This document shows positions 1-8,375 of a stretch of 29,705 nt of DNA, piece by piece. A program made the position numbers and the translations under genes. The stretch is from assembly GCA_037442385.1 (NCBI GenBank), contig JBBIQJ010000011.1, forward strand, positions 1 through 29,705. Reading direction: 5' to 3'. The stretch is from LDYB01 sp037442385 (GTDB lineage Bacteria > Armatimonadota > Fimbriimonadia > Fimbriimonadales > GBS-DC). Below the pieces are notes generated by a model, which was given only the letters and a program-made list of their open reading frames with translations, was not told the DNA's origin and searched no databases. Numbering within the stretch: the first letter of the stretch is position 1; each line of letters begins with the position of its first letter.

Positions 1-1
1 C

Positions 2-547
2 TCGGTTCAGGACATCGTGGATGCCTTCTTCCGCTACACCCATCTGCCGATGGTGGAGAACGAGCAGGTGGTGCTTCAGGCGATTCGGCGCGGTGTTCAG
101 GAGAGCGCGTTTGCCGTACGGGCGGGCGAGCGCGTGTATTACCAACAGCCGATTCCGATGGACGCGCTGAACTATGACGCCACGCTGCTGAAGGAGCCGC
201 CCGCTGTCCCTGCGGCTGAGCCGACGCCCGAAGAGGCGTCGCCTGAGCGCGAGCCTGCCCAGCCAGTGGCTGTCAGCGATGGTCATCAGGTCGAACTGCT
301 ACCGCCGCCTGCGTCCACGGAGCAGCCCAGCTATCGGCGCTATAAACTGCGCGCCTCGGTGTCCAGCAGCAAAACCGCCGAGCTTCTGCGCGTGGTGAAT
401 GTGCTACAGAAAAGTGCTGGGCTGAACTTTTGCTTCACCATCGAGCTGGATGTGTATGGGGAGATACCCAAACCTCTTGTGGATATCACTATCCATGAGA
501 CGCTCAGTCAGACTCAAGCTGAGATTCATGAGGAGCTGAAGGAGTGA
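2..547 (+). CDS. C-terminal part of a DUF499-like (BrxC/PglY-related) defence ATPase, 5' truncated by the window
   Basis: The frame is open from base 2 with no stop, so the N-terminus lies outside the window; the GTG at 17 is not a convincing start. About 181 residues remain. The first part (AFFRYTHLPMVENEQVVLQA, then a charged IRRGVQES stretch) and the last (YRRYKLRASVSSSKTAELLR, ending in HETLSQ) resemble the C-terminal end of large DUF499 ATP-binding proteins as I remember the family. A Pro/Glu-rich linker joins the two parts. DUF499 proteins occur in BREX (BrxC/PglY) and in DUF1156-methylase defence clusters, where the ATPase acts with a methyltransferase and a helicase. The P-loop portion is not visible here. 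The stop overlaps a GTG of the helicase gene, so the two are probably one transcript. The family call is moderate; the pairing with a helicase supports it. Confidence 0.6.
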   Translation, partial: SVQDIVDAFFRYTHLPMVENEQVVLQAIRRGVQESAFAVRAGERVYYQQPIPMDALNYDATLLKEPPAVPAAEPTPEEASPEREPAQPVAVSDGHQVELLPPPASTEQPSYRRYKLRASVSSSKTAELLRVVNVLQKSAGLNFCFTIELDVYGEIPKPLVDITIHETLSQTQAEIHEELKE

Positions 548-552
548 GCGCT

Positions 553-3500
553 ATGCACGAGGCAAACCAGCCGCCCGTGCCTGTTGGGAGCATAGTCGAG
601 TCGAGCCACTTTCGCGAGCCGGTGCGCGTGGTGCAGGTGGAGCCGCTGGGAGCGGGGCTATGGCGGATTGTTGCACAGGGGATTCATACCGCGCAAGCCT
701 ACAATCCGATTTTTTCGGAGGCGGATCTGGCGTATCTGCGCGTTCAGAAGCCTGCCGTGCGCGACTTTCAGGGCGACCCTGAAGCCTTTTTTCTGGGCAT
801 CGAGGCGTATCGCCTGCACTATGCCTATCTCTTTGACCCCCTGCTCGCGGTGAATGTGTCGCAGATAGACCCACTGCCCCATCAGATTGAGGCGGTCTAT
901 CACTACATCCTGCGTCAGCCCGATGTGCGCTTTTTGCTGGCAGATGACCCCGGCGCGGGCAAAACCATCATGGCGGGGCTGTTGCTCAAAGAACTGAAGT
1001 ATCGGGGCGTGGCGCGGCGCGTGCTGCTGGTGGTACCGGGACACCTGAAATACCAGTGGCAACGCGAGATGAAAGAGAAGTTCGATGAGCAGTTTGTCGT
1101 CGTGGACAGAGGTGTGATGAACGCCTACTGGGGACACAATGTGTGGCAGGAGCAGAACCAGATTATCACCTCGATGGACTACGCCAAGCAAGACGAGGTG
1201 ATAGCGACTTTGCGGGAAGCAGAATGGGACCTGGTGGTTGTGGACGAAGCGCACAAGATGGCGGCGTACCAGTATGGCTCCAGGACCGATAAAACCGCCC
1301 GCTACAAGCTGGGCGAACTGCTCTCGACGCGCACGCATGGGCTTCTGTTCCTGACCGCCACCCCGCACCGCGGCGACCCCGAAAACTTCCGACTGTTTTT
1401 AGACCTGCTCCGCCCGGGCTTTTTCGGAACGGTGGGGTCGCTGCAGCAATCGATAGAACAGCGCGATAACCCCCTCTATCTGCGGCGGCTCAAGGAGGAT
1501 TTGAAAGATTTTTCGGGACGCCCGCTGTTCCCGCCGCGCCGTGTGTGCACGCGCACTTTCCAGCTGAGCGACGCCGAGAAGGAGCTGTATAACGCGCTCA
1601 CGCAATATGTGGAGCGCGAGTATGGACGCGCGCTCCAGGGCGAGAACCGCAATGTGGCGTTCGCCCTGCTGATGCTCCAGCGACGCTTTGCCTCCAGCAT
1701 CTACGCCGCACGCCGTTCCCTTGAACGACGCCTCGAACGCCTCGAACAGTACCTCCAGCTCGGCGCCCGCTTCACAGAACAGGGACAGGGCGTGTTGGTC
1801 TACGATGAGGATGACCTGGAAGAGATAGAAGAGCAAGAGCGCTTCAGAATCGAAGACGAGCTCCTCGAAAAGCTCACTAACGCCGCGACCCTCGCGGAGC
1901 TACAACAGGAGATTCGCACTCTGCGTGAACTGGTGCAACTTGCCCGACAAGCCGAGAAACAGGATATCGAAACCAAACTCAACGAGCTTCGCGAAGTGCT
2001 GGACGAACTGCAACTGCTCGGGCGCAACGAAAAACTGCTGATTTTCACCGAATCGCGCGACACGCTGGACTACCTGGTGAAAAAACTGCGCGGCTGGGGC
2101 TACAGCGTTACCGAACTGCACGGCGGCATGAACCTCGACGCGCGGATTCAGGCGGAACATGAGTTTCGCCACGAGACGCAGGTGATGGTCTCCACCGAGG
2201 CGGGCGGCGAGGGCATTAACCTGCAGTTTTGCTCGTTGATGGTTAACTACGACATTCCGTGGAATCCGAACCGCCTGGAGCAGCGCATGGGGCGCATCCA
2301 TCGCTATAGGCAGACGCGCGAGGTGCATATCTATAATCTCGTGGCGCACGACACGCGCGAGGGCGAGGTGCTGGCAACCCTGCTGGAAAAGCTGGAGCGC
2401 ATCCGCGAACAGATGGGCACTGACCGCGTGTTCGATGTAATTGGCGATTTGCTGGAGCGCGACCTGCGCGAGCTGATCATCGACGCCGTGACCAACCGTC
2501 GCAACTGGCAAGAGATTGTGGAGTCGATTCGCGCCCTGCCCGACAGCGAACTGATAGAGAAGGTGCGGCAAGCCACTCAGGAGGCGTTAGCCACACGCCA
2601 CATCGACATGCAGGCGATTGTGGGGGAGGAGCGCCGCGCCCGCGAGAACCGACTCGTGCCTGAATATGTGGAGCAGTTTTTTGAGCGCGCATGCCAGCAT
2701 CTGCAAATCGATGCGCGGCGCGCGGAGAACGGTCTCTGGAGCGTGCCGAATGTGCCTTTTGATCTGCGCCATCGCCCAGAGGCGTTCAAACGCGCCTCTG
2801 GTGAGGTGCAGCGCGGCTATCAGAGGCTGGCGTTTCGCAAAGAGCTGGCGCGCGCCTCAGGCGCCGAATTCATCGCGCCCGGACACCCCCTGCTGGAAGC
2901 AATCGGGGAGCGCCTGCGCGACGGCAGCCGCGGCACCCGCCAGCGCGGCGCCACCTTCTACGACCCCGACGGCAAACTGGACGGCTGGCTCTACTTCTAC
3001 AGCCTCGAACTGCGCGATGGCCACAATCGCACGGCTGCCCAGCAGATTGCCACAGTGTATGTGGCACAGGATGGCACACCGCGCCTCGTGCCGCCCGCAA
3101 TCCTGTGGGACCTTGTGCCTGCCCAGAGTCCCCACACGCCAGCCTCGGAGCCAGAGACCGCGTCTATTGAGGCGTTCGTGATTCAAGAATCCCTGGTACC
3201 GCTGCACGAAGCGCTCAGCCAGACACGGGCGCAGCTTGCTGAGATTAAACGCAAGTACGGCGTCGCTTCGTTGAATTGCCGAATTGGCGAACTGAACGAG
3301 AGACTGAGGGAATACTTTCAGCGTGGGGATGTTCCCGAAGCCGAAATTGCCAATGTTCAGCGGCGCAAAGAGGATGTGGAAAAACGCCTCGATGAACTGG
3401 AGCAGGAGATTACGCGGGAGAAAACTCTTTCGATGCAAGCGCCTGAGCTGCTGGGTGTCGCGCGTGTCATTCCGAAGCCGCAGCCAGAGATGACGCCCGA

Positions 3501-3873
3501 CGCCAATATCGAGGCAATCGGCATGCAGGTGGCGGTGGAATACGAGCGTCAACAGGGGCGCAACCCCGTGGATGTCTCGGCGCAAAATCTCGGCTATGAT
3601 ATTCGCTCTGAGGCGCCAGACGGCACGATCCGCTACATCGAGGTGAAAGCGCGCGCCCAAACAGGCGATATTGTGCTGACCCCCAACGAGTGGATTATGG
3701 CGCAGCGATTGGGCGACGAATACTGGCTCTACATCATCACCCACGCGAACGAGCAGCCCCAACTCCACATGATTCAAAACCCTGCCAGCCATCTCCAGCC
3801 CGAACAGATTCGGGAGATTGTGCGCTATCAGGTGCCTCAGCGCCAGTGGCAATCGGAGGCGCAACGCGCCTAA
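553..3873 (+). CDS. SNF2-family helicase with C-terminal DUF3883 domain
   Basis: An 1106-residue protein. The ATG at 553 is preferred because AAGGAG at 538-543 lies well spaced before it; the GTG at 544 overlaps the upstream stop. The helicase motifs are complete: Walker A DDPGAGKT near residues 131-138, DEAH near 231-234, motif III LFLTATPHRGDP, then the C-terminal RecA-like lobe with LIFTESRDTLDYL, STEAGGEGINLQF and RLEQRMGRIHRYRQ. A long charged, probably coiled-coil insertion (about residues 380-490) separates the lobes. The last ~110 residues form a DUF3883-like module with LGYDIRSE and YIEVKARAQ, an arrangement compatible with a PD-(D/E)XK-like fold. The family acts as an ATP-driven DNA translocase in defence islands. 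Alternative names in BREX or DISARM (BrxHII, DrmD) are possible, but the deciding partners lie outside the window. Confidence 0.88.
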   Translation: MHEANQPPVPVGSIVESSHFREPVRVVQVEPLGAGLWRIVAQGIHTAQAYNPIFSEADLAYLRVQKPAVRDFQGDPEAFFLGIEAYRLHYAYLFDPLLAVNVSQIDPLPHQIEAVYHYILRQPDVRFLLADDPGAGKTIMAGLLLKELKYRGVARRVLLVVPGHLKYQWQREMKEKFDEQFVVVDRGVMNAYWGHNVWQEQNQIITSMDYAKQDEVIATLREAEWDLVVVDEAHKMAAYQYGSRTDKTARYKLGELLSTRTHGLLFLTATPHRGDPENFRLFLDLLRPGFFGTVGSLQQSIEQRDNPLYLRRLKEDLKDFSGRPLFPPRRVCTRTFQLSDAEKELYNALTQYVEREYGRALQGENRNVAFALLMLQRRFASSIYAARRSLERRLERLEQYLQLGARFTEQGQGVLVYDEDDLEEIEEQERFRIEDELLEKLTNAATLAELQQEIRTLRELVQLARQAEKQDIETKLNELREVLDELQLLGRNEKLLIFTESRDTLDYLVKKLRGWGYSVTELHGGMNLDARIQAEHEFRHETQVMVSTEAGGEGINLQFCSLMVNYDIPWNPNRLEQRMGRIHRYRQTREVHIYNLVAHDTREGEVLATLLEKLERIREQMGTDRVFDVIGDLLERDLRELIIDAVTNRRNWQEIVESIRALPDSELIEKVRQATQEALATRHIDMQAIVGEERRARENRLVPEYVEQFFERACQHLQIDARRAENGLWSVPNVPFDLRHRPEAFKRASGEVQRGYQRLAFRKELARASGAEFIAPGHPLLEAIGERLRDGSRGTRQRGATFYDPDGKLDGWLYFYSLELRDGHNRTAAQQIATVYVAQDGTPRLVPPAILWDLVPAQSPHTPASEPETASIEAFVIQESLVPLHEALSQTRAQLAEIKRKYGVASLNCRIGELNERLREYFQRGDVPEAEIANVQRRKEDVEKRLDELEQEITREKTLSMQAPELLGVARVIPKPQPEMTPDANIEAIGMQVAVEYERQQGRNPVDVSAQNLGYDIRSEAPDGTIRYIEVKARAQTGDIVLTPNEWIMAQRLGDEYWLYIITHANEQPQLHMIQNPASHLQPEQIREIVRYQVPQRQWQSEAQRA

Positions 3874-3875
3874 AA

Positions 3876-3906
3876 AGCGCGGGCGAGACAGACTCTCGCC
3901 CGCGCT
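3876..3906 (-). terminator. Strong hairpin terminator between convergent genes
   Basis: A perfect 13-bp stem (3876-3888 with 3894-3906, AGCGCGGGCGAGA) closes a 5-nt loop. Read on the minus strand the stem is followed by a T run (complement of the A run at 3872-3876), so it best fits rho-independent termination of the minus-strand pseudopilin gene. It also lies three bases after the helicase stop and may act in both directions. Confidence 0.82.
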
Positions 3907-3932
3907 CTGAATTTCCGTGCGACGGTGCCCCC

Positions 3933-4688
3933 TTACTCCGGCGCGTACCACTTCCACACGCGCGTGGAGCCGCTGGGGAAAACCGCCACCATCATGTGCA
4001 CGCCCCTGCTGTCGGTGTGGCGCTGTTCAATCAGGTAGTTGTCCAGCAAGATGCGCACGCGATCGTCTAACGAGTCGTCGGAGCGCCCCCAGATGAGATT
4101 CTCGTTCGCCAGCTGAGTCGCTTCCGTCGGTGAAGACCCGGTGAACAGGAACGCGCCCCGATCACGGTGCGGATAGTAGTAGCTGGAGCGTCCACGCGTG
4201 CGAGCAGGGTCAAAGAACGAGCCGTTGACCCCATACGGATTTGGACATGTGCCCCGCTTCCAGCACTCTGGCACATTCGGGCAGTAAATCACATTGTTGT
4301 CCTTAAGGTAAGGACTCAACACAGGACGCGGACCGTTCGGCGTCGGCAGCTCGTTGGGAAACGCCGAACCTGCCATCACACACCCAATTCCCTGACTGCT
4401 GAGGTTATAGGGCCCCTCCCAGGTGAAAATCACCTGGTTGATGTTCCATCGGGAGCAGTCGGTAATCGGGCGCGAGGGGTCTACATCAATCCCGTAGGGG
4501 TAGAAATTGTCGTAGTCCGTGCGGTACATGGTGATGCTGAGCCAGCACTGGCGGATGTTGCTCACGCATGCCGTCTGCCGCGCCTTGTTGCGCGCTTGCG
4601 CAAACACCGGGAACAGAATCGCCGCCAGAATGGCGATAATCGCTATCACGACTAGAAGCTCAATCAGGGTAAAGCCGCGTCTTTGCAT
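3933..4688 (-). CDS. Pseudopilin-like protein with type IV prepilin cleavage/methylation signal
   Basis: A 251-residue protein beginning MQRRGFTLIELLVVIAIIAI, a textbook prepilin signal: short basic leader, G before F (peptidase cut and N-methylated Phe), Glu at mature +5, then a hydrophobic helix. The body has the small Cys-containing globular domain of the DUF1559-like/type II secretion pseudopilin group (ACVSNIRQCWLSITMYRTDY, and a RHTDSRG stretch near the C-terminus that stands where relatives carry an H...DG motif). It should be inserted in the inner membrane and processed by a prepilin peptidase, which is not in this window. Such genes are amplified in Armatimonadota and Planctomycetes, usually with unknown individual roles. 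The start is supported by a GGAGG just upstream. It is transcribed alone, with a -10 box upstream and a terminator downstream. Confidence 0.9.
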   Translation of the reverse strand: MQRRGFTLIELLVVIAIIAILAAILFPVFAQARNKARQTACVSNIRQCWLSITMYRTDYDNFYPYGIDVDPSRPITDCSRWNINQVIFTWEGPYNLSSQGIGCVMAGSAFPNELPTPNGPRPVLSPYLKDNNVIYCPNVPECWKRGTCPNPYGVNGSFFDPARTRGRSSYYYPHRDRGAFLFTGSSPTEATQLANENLIWGRSDDSLDDRVRILLDNYLIEQRHTDSRGVHMMVAVFPSGSTRVWKWYAPE

Positions 4689-4710
4689 AAAGCATACCTC
4701 CGTGAGGTTA

Positions 4711-4716
4711 ATTATA
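4711..4716 (-). promoter_or_regulatory. -10 box (TATAAT) for the pseudopilin gene
   Basis: A perfect TATAAT on the minus strand lies 22 nt upstream of the pseudopilin ATG, with the Shine-Dalgarno GGAGG between them. No convincing TTGACA is seen at 16-18 nt, so the -35 is weak or replaced by an activator. Confidence 0.5.
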
Positions 4717-4779
4717 CATCATTTGGCTGGCAGGAAAATCAACCTGAACGGCGAAAAGTAAGCCACTGAGGTGAACGCT

Positions 4780-5418
4780 ATGCGACGCAGAGAGCAAGGG
4801 CGAGTGTTGGGCATTCTGGTGGTGCTGGTGCTGCTCGCCGCGATTGGGGTTGGCGGATGGTATTTCTTCATCTATGTGAAATCGCCCCAGTACGCGCTGA
4901 ACCAGTTTCTGGACGCCGCCAAAGCGGGCGACACCGAGCGAGTCAATCGGTACGCGGACGCAACAGGTCCGATCCTCGGTTTTATCAGCATGGCTTCGAT
5001 GGCGATGGGAGGTAGCCTCGCGGACCCTGTTACACTGATTTTCCCTGGCTACAAGAGTGCGGAGCTCGGGCAGACGCAAGCCTATGAAGTGAAAAGCCTT
5101 GCAGTGGAGGGGGAGACGGCGCGGGCGCAGATTGCGCTCAAAGTCGCGACGCCCAGTGGGGAGGTTACCCTCAACCCGACCTATGTGTTGCGCAAGGTGG
5201 AAGGGCAGTGGAAGGTGGCGGTGGAGCCGACTCTGGCAGGCTCCTTTAACGAGTTCGTGCCGAACGCCATGCGTCAGCAGCTGATCCGTCGCATTCGTCA
5301 GCTGGCGGGCAACCCGATGGTGCAATCGATGGTGGCGCCGCAAATCAACAGCCTGCGTTCCGAAATCGAGAAATATCCCCAGCTACGCGACTTTTTGAAG
5401 AGCGCGGGCTTGCTCTGA
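4780..5418 (+). CDS. Membrane-anchored hypothetical protein
   Basis: A 212-residue protein starting at the ATG at 4780, which has a TGAGGTGA Shine-Dalgarno directly upstream; the GTG at 4771 lies inside that site. Basic residues (MRRREQGR) precede one transmembrane helix (about residues 9-33), giving an N-in anchor. The rest is predicted to be outside the membrane: a helical start (QYALNQFLDAAKAGDTERVN) followed by alternating strands ending GQWKVAVEP, reminiscent of NTF2-like/DUF4878-type proteins, and a C-terminal helical tail. I do not recognise a specific family. It is the first gene of a same-strand run and lies 4 nt from the MFS gene. It may be an exported accessory protein; the function is unknown. 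Confidence 0.75.
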   Translation: MRRREQGRVLGILVVLVLLAAIGVGGWYFFIYVKSPQYALNQFLDAAKAGDTERVNRYADATGPILGFISMASMAMGGSLADPVTLIFPGYKSAELGQTQAYEVKSLAVEGETARAQIALKVATPSGEVTLNPTYVLRKVEGQWKVAVEPTLAGSFNEFVPNAMRQQLIRRIRQLAGNPMVQSMVAPQINSLRSEIEKYPQLRDFLKSAGLL

Positions 5419-5422
5419 GCGC

Positions 5423-6706
5423 ATGACCCAACCTGCAGAAGCGCCGACGCGCTGGTACGAAGGGCTAACGGGCTATCACTGGCTGGTGCTGGTGGTCGCC
5501 TCGCTGGGCTGGCTGTTCGATACGATGGATCAGTGGCTCTATGTGCTGGCGCGGCGCCCCGCGATTGCCGATTTGCTGGGCGCTGGCGCAACCGATGCGC
5601 AGGTGGCATATTATTCAGGCGTCGTGCAGTCCATTTTCATCATCGGCTGGGCGACGGGGGGTTTTCTGTTTGGCATTGTGGGCGATAGGCTTGGGCGCAC
5701 CCGCACGATGGCAATTACGATTCTGATGTATGCAGGCTTCACAGGCTTGAGCGCCTTTGCTCAGACATGGGAGCAGTTTGCCCTCCTGCGCTTTCTGGTA
5801 GGGCTGGGTGTGGGGGGCGAGTTCGCAGCAGGCGCGGCGCTGGTGGCAGAAACCTTTCCCGCGCACGCACGCCCCACCGCGCTGGGACTTATGCAAGCCA
5901 GCTCGGCGATTGGCAACCTGATGGCAGCGGTTATCTACCGATTCGTGGCGCCCGAACTGGGCTGGCGGTGGGTGTTCGGAATCGGCTTCTTCCCCGCAAT
6001 TCTGGTGTTTCTGATTCGCCTGTTCGTGAAAGAGCCAGCGCGATGGGAGCAGGCGAAGGCGCTCGGCGAGAAGCTGGGCGCTTTCAGCGACCTCTTCAGA
6101 GACCCGCGCTGGCGACGCCACACGCTGGTGGGCGTGGGACTGGCGGCGGTTGGTGTGGTCGGCTTCTGGGGTATTGGCACATGGTCGCCTGACCTGCTCA
6201 CTCAAGCGATTAATCCCACCAACGATCCCGCGCTGAAACCTCTGGTGGACGAGCGCAAGTCCTACGCGATAATGGCACAGCAGGTGGGCGCGTTTTTCGG
6301 GATGCTGGCATGGGCACATCTGGCGCAACGGATTGGGCGGCGCCCAACTTTCGCGCTGACCTTCCTTGCGTGCCTTGTGATTGTGCCTGCTACCTTCTTC
6401 CTGACCACTTCCTATGAGCGGGCGCTGGTGCTGTTCCCGCTACTGGGCTTTTTCACGACAGCGCTGTTTGCAGGCTATGCGGTCTACTTCCCGGAGCTGT
6501 TTCCCACGCGCCTGCGAGCGACAGGGGTGGGGTTCTGCTATAATGTGGCGCGCTATATCGCCGCGGCGGCGCCCTACACCTTCGGCGTGCTGAGTGCGGC
6601 GTTCAACATCCAGTGGGCGGCGACCATCGTGGCGTCGGTGTTCCTGCTGGGGTTTGGGGTGCTGCTGTTCGCGCCTGAAACCCGGGGGAAGCCGCTCCCT
6701 GAATAA
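5423..6706 (+). CDS. MFS transporter
   Basis: A 427-residue protein with about 12 hydrophobic helices. The major-facilitator loop motif appears twice, as GDRLGRTRTM after helix 2 and AQRIGRRPTF after helix 8, and the family signatures RFLVGLGVGGEFAAGAALVA (helix 4) and ELFPTRLRATGVGFCYNVAR (helix 10-11) resemble the metabolite:H+ symporter branch (sugar-phosphate, aromatic acid or sialic acid carriers). It is an inner-membrane secondary transporter; the substrate cannot be read from the sequence. The N-terminal MTQPAEAPTRWYEGLTGYHW is cytosolic. The ATG at 5423 is 4 nt after the previous stop, and nadD begins 4 nt after this gene, so it is embedded in an operon. Confidence 0.9.
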   Translation: MTQPAEAPTRWYEGLTGYHWLVLVVASLGWLFDTMDQWLYVLARRPAIADLLGAGATDAQVAYYSGVVQSIFIIGWATGGFLFGIVGDRLGRTRTMAITILMYAGFTGLSAFAQTWEQFALLRFLVGLGVGGEFAAGAALVAETFPAHARPTALGLMQASSAIGNLMAAVIYRFVAPELGWRWVFGIGFFPAILVFLIRLFVKEPARWEQAKALGEKLGAFSDLFRDPRWRRHTLVGVGLAAVGVVGFWGIGTWSPDLLTQAINPTNDPALKPLVDERKSYAIMAQQVGAFFGMLAWAHLAQRIGRRPTFALTFLACLVIVPATFFLTTSYERALVLFPLLGFFTTALFAGYAVYFPELFPTRLRATGVGFCYNVARYIAAAAPYTFGVLSAAFNIQWAATIVASVFLLGFGVLLFAPETRGKPLPE

Positions 6707-6710
6707 ACCT

Positions 6711-7313
6711 ATGAAACGCATCGGTCTGTTTGGCGGAACCTTTGACCCGATTCACTATGGGCATCTGCGTTTAGCAGAAGAAGCGCGCGAGTTCGCCCAG
6801 CTGGATCAGGTGCTGTTTATCCCTGCCGCGCGCTCGCCGTTCCGCCTCGAGGAACCGCTCACGGACGCGGAACACCGACTGGCGATGGTGCGACTGGCGA
6901 TAGCTTCAAACCCTGCTTTCGCGGTGTCGGAGATTGAAATCCAGCGCGGCGGCATCTCTTACACCATCGATACGGTGGAGGCGCTCCAGCAGCAGTATCC
7001 CGAAGGGGAGCTCTTTCTGATCCTGGGCGCCGACTCCCTGCAGGGCTTTCCCCAGTGGTATCAGGCGGAGCGTCTGGCACAGAAAGCGAGCCTCCTTGCA
7101 GGGGCGCGACCTCCCTACGAGGAAACAACCCTGTGGCAGTCCCTGCCCGACTGGGTGCGCCGGCGAACCTTGCTGGTACCGATGACACCGCTGGCTATCA
7201 GCGCCAGCGCCATCCGCCAGAAAGTGCGCGAAGGGCGCTCCATTCGCTATTTAACGCCTGACGATGTGATAGAATATATCCAGAACAACCATCTTTATGC
7301 GGAGACGAGGTGA
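6711..7313 (+). CDS. nadD: Nicotinate-nucleotide adenylyltransferase NadD
   Basis: A 200-residue cytosolic enzyme that adenylates nicotinate mononucleotide to deamido-NAD in NAD synthesis. It opens with IGLFGGTFDPIHYGHL, the nucleotidyltransferase signature with the (H/T)xGH motif. LILGADSLQGFPQWYQAERL and the C-terminal ISASAIRQKVREGRSIRYL (the family's ISSTxIR-like phosphate-binding element) complete the family pattern, and the length is normal. The ATG at 6711 is the start because the conserved motif begins directly after MKR; the longer open frame only overlaps the transporter. It ends one base before rsfS, the classic nadD-rsfS pair of bacteria. Confidence 0.96.
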   Translation: MKRIGLFGGTFDPIHYGHLRLAEEAREFAQLDQVLFIPAARSPFRLEEPLTDAEHRLAMVRLAIASNPAFAVSEIEIQRGGISYTIDTVEALQQQYPEGELFLILGADSLQGFPQWYQAERLAQKASLLAGARPPYEETTLWQSLPDWVRRRTLLVPMTPLAISASAIRQKVREGRSIRYLTPDDVIEYIQNNHLYAETR

Positions 7314-7314
7314 T

Positions 7315-7707
7315 ATGACAGCAGAACAGAAGCGTCTAACGATTGTGGAAGCGCTGGAGGATGCGAAAGCGGAACGCATTCATGTGCTGGACCTGCGCGG
7401 GAAGACCCTGATTGCCGACTACTTTATCGTCTGCACGGGCAACTCCGATGTGCATATCCGTTCTATAGCCGACAGGGTTCAGGAAGCGCTCGAGGAACAA
7501 AAGGAGCGCGTGTTGCGCGTGGAGGGCTACCGCGAAGCCACATGGGCGCTGCTGGATTATGGTGATGTGGTGGTGCATATTATGCGCGAGGAGCAACGGC
7601 AGCACTACGGGCTGGAAACCTTCTGGGAGAACGCGCCACTGCTTGAGAGCCTACGGGAGCAGAGAAGTGATGCCACCGCACAGCGAACTGGATCCGAAAC
7701 GCGATGA
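7315..7707 (+). CDS. rsfS: Ribosomal silencing factor RsfS (Iojap/YbeB family)
   Basis: A 130-residue protein that binds ribosomal protein uL14 on the large subunit and blocks joining of the subunits when nutrients are low. The family core is clear: HVLDLRGKTLIADYFIVCTG, the SDVHIRSIADRVQEAL helix and GYREATWALLDYGDVVVHIM, then the C-terminal YGLETFWENAP. The ATG at 7315 follows a GAGG at 7307-7310 that lies within the end of nadD. Its last 38 nt overlap the start of the next gene in another frame. Confidence 0.96.
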   Translation: MTAEQKRLTIVEALEDAKAERIHVLDLRGKTLIADYFIVCTGNSDVHIRSIADRVQEALEEQKERVLRVEGYREATWALLDYGDVVVHIMREEQRQHYGLETFWENAPLLESLREQRSDATAQRTGSETR

Positions 7708-8338
7708 GGTAGAGCGCCTGCTGCGGCAAGCGCACCTCGAGAAGATGCGCGGGCAGAGCGAGCAGGCACGCGCTACGCTCCAGCAGGCGCTGGAGCTGAT
7801 GCCCGACGCGCCCGACGTGTGGGAACTGCTGGGCGACTACCGACGCGAGGCGGGCGACTGGAAAGGCGCCCACGAAGCCTACCAGAAAGCGCACGAACTC
7901 GCTCCGGATAATCCCCACATCGAGCGCAAATTCGCAGAGGCGGTACTGAGGCTCTCACGCCAGCAGGAGCAATACCAGATGTGGGAACGCGCGCTGGGGG
8001 GCAACGAGACAGCCAATGCTACCCTGCTACCGCGCAATCCCGGACTGGCGTTCCTGCTCTCTATGCAGATGCCAGGTGTGGGACAACTTTATAACGGCCA
8101 GTGGGTCAAGGGGGGTGTGCTGTTGGCGCTCTGGGTGCTGGGATGGGCGGTGTTTATGCTCACCCCAGGAAGCAGCGATTTCGTGTATAACTTGCTGGCA
8201 TACCTGGTGAACCCGACGCGTGTGCGGGGCGGCATCAGCGCTTTTCAGGTTATACTGGCGCTCATGCTCTTTGTGGTGTGGGTCTATGCAATGATTGACG
8301 CGCCATTGAGCGCCGCCTCTCGCAACCGCCGAATTTGA
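7670..8338 (+). CDS. TPR protein with C-terminal membrane segments
   Basis: A 222-residue protein. The ATG at 7670 (MPPHSELDPKRDEVERLLRQ) is preferred over upstream in-frame codons because the earlier residues are antisense-like noise read through rsfS; it overlaps the rsfS end by 38 nt. Residues ~12-100 hold two to three tetratricopeptide repeats (ARATLQQALELMPDAPDVWE, AHEAYQKAHELAPDNPHIER). The C-terminal half has NPGLAFLLSMQMPGVGQLYN, typical of TM2/DUF5683-like small membrane domains, followed by two or three hydrophobic helices. The TPR part should face the cytosol and recruit a partner to the membrane. No catalytic motif is seen. It is the last gene of the operon and faces a convergent gene. 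Confidence 0.8.
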   Translation: MPPHSELDPKRDEVERLLRQAHLEKMRGQSEQARATLQQALELMPDAPDVWELLGDYRREAGDWKGAHEAYQKAHELAPDNPHIERKFAEAVLRLSRQQEQYQMWERALGGNETANATLLPRNPGLAFLLSMQMPGVGQLYNGQWVKGGVLLALWVLGWAVFMLTPGSSDFVYNLLAYLVNPTRVRGGISAFQVILALMLFVVWVYAMIDAPLSAASRNRRI

Positions 8339-8339
8339 G

Positions 8340-8365
8340 GGGCGGGGCTTCGTATGCTCCCGCCC
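8340..8365. terminator. Hairpin between convergent genes
   Basis: GGGCGGG at 8340-8346 pairs with CCCGCCC at 8359-8365 over a 12-nt loop. It lies between the stop of the TPR/membrane gene and the end of the penicillin-acylase-like gene. There is no long T run on either side, so it is a plausible but not ideal bidirectional terminator. Confidence 0.45.
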
Positions 8366-8375
8366 GATAGAGTTA

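Noticed and set aside
2857..3957. 366-codon minus-strand open frame inside the helicase gene
   Set aside because: It is antisense to conserved helicase/DUF3883 motifs, has no family pattern, and long antisense frames are expected at this G+C content.
5615..6328. 237-codon minus-strand frame in the MFS gene
   Set aside because: It mirrors the coding strand of a clear transporter and shows no domain.
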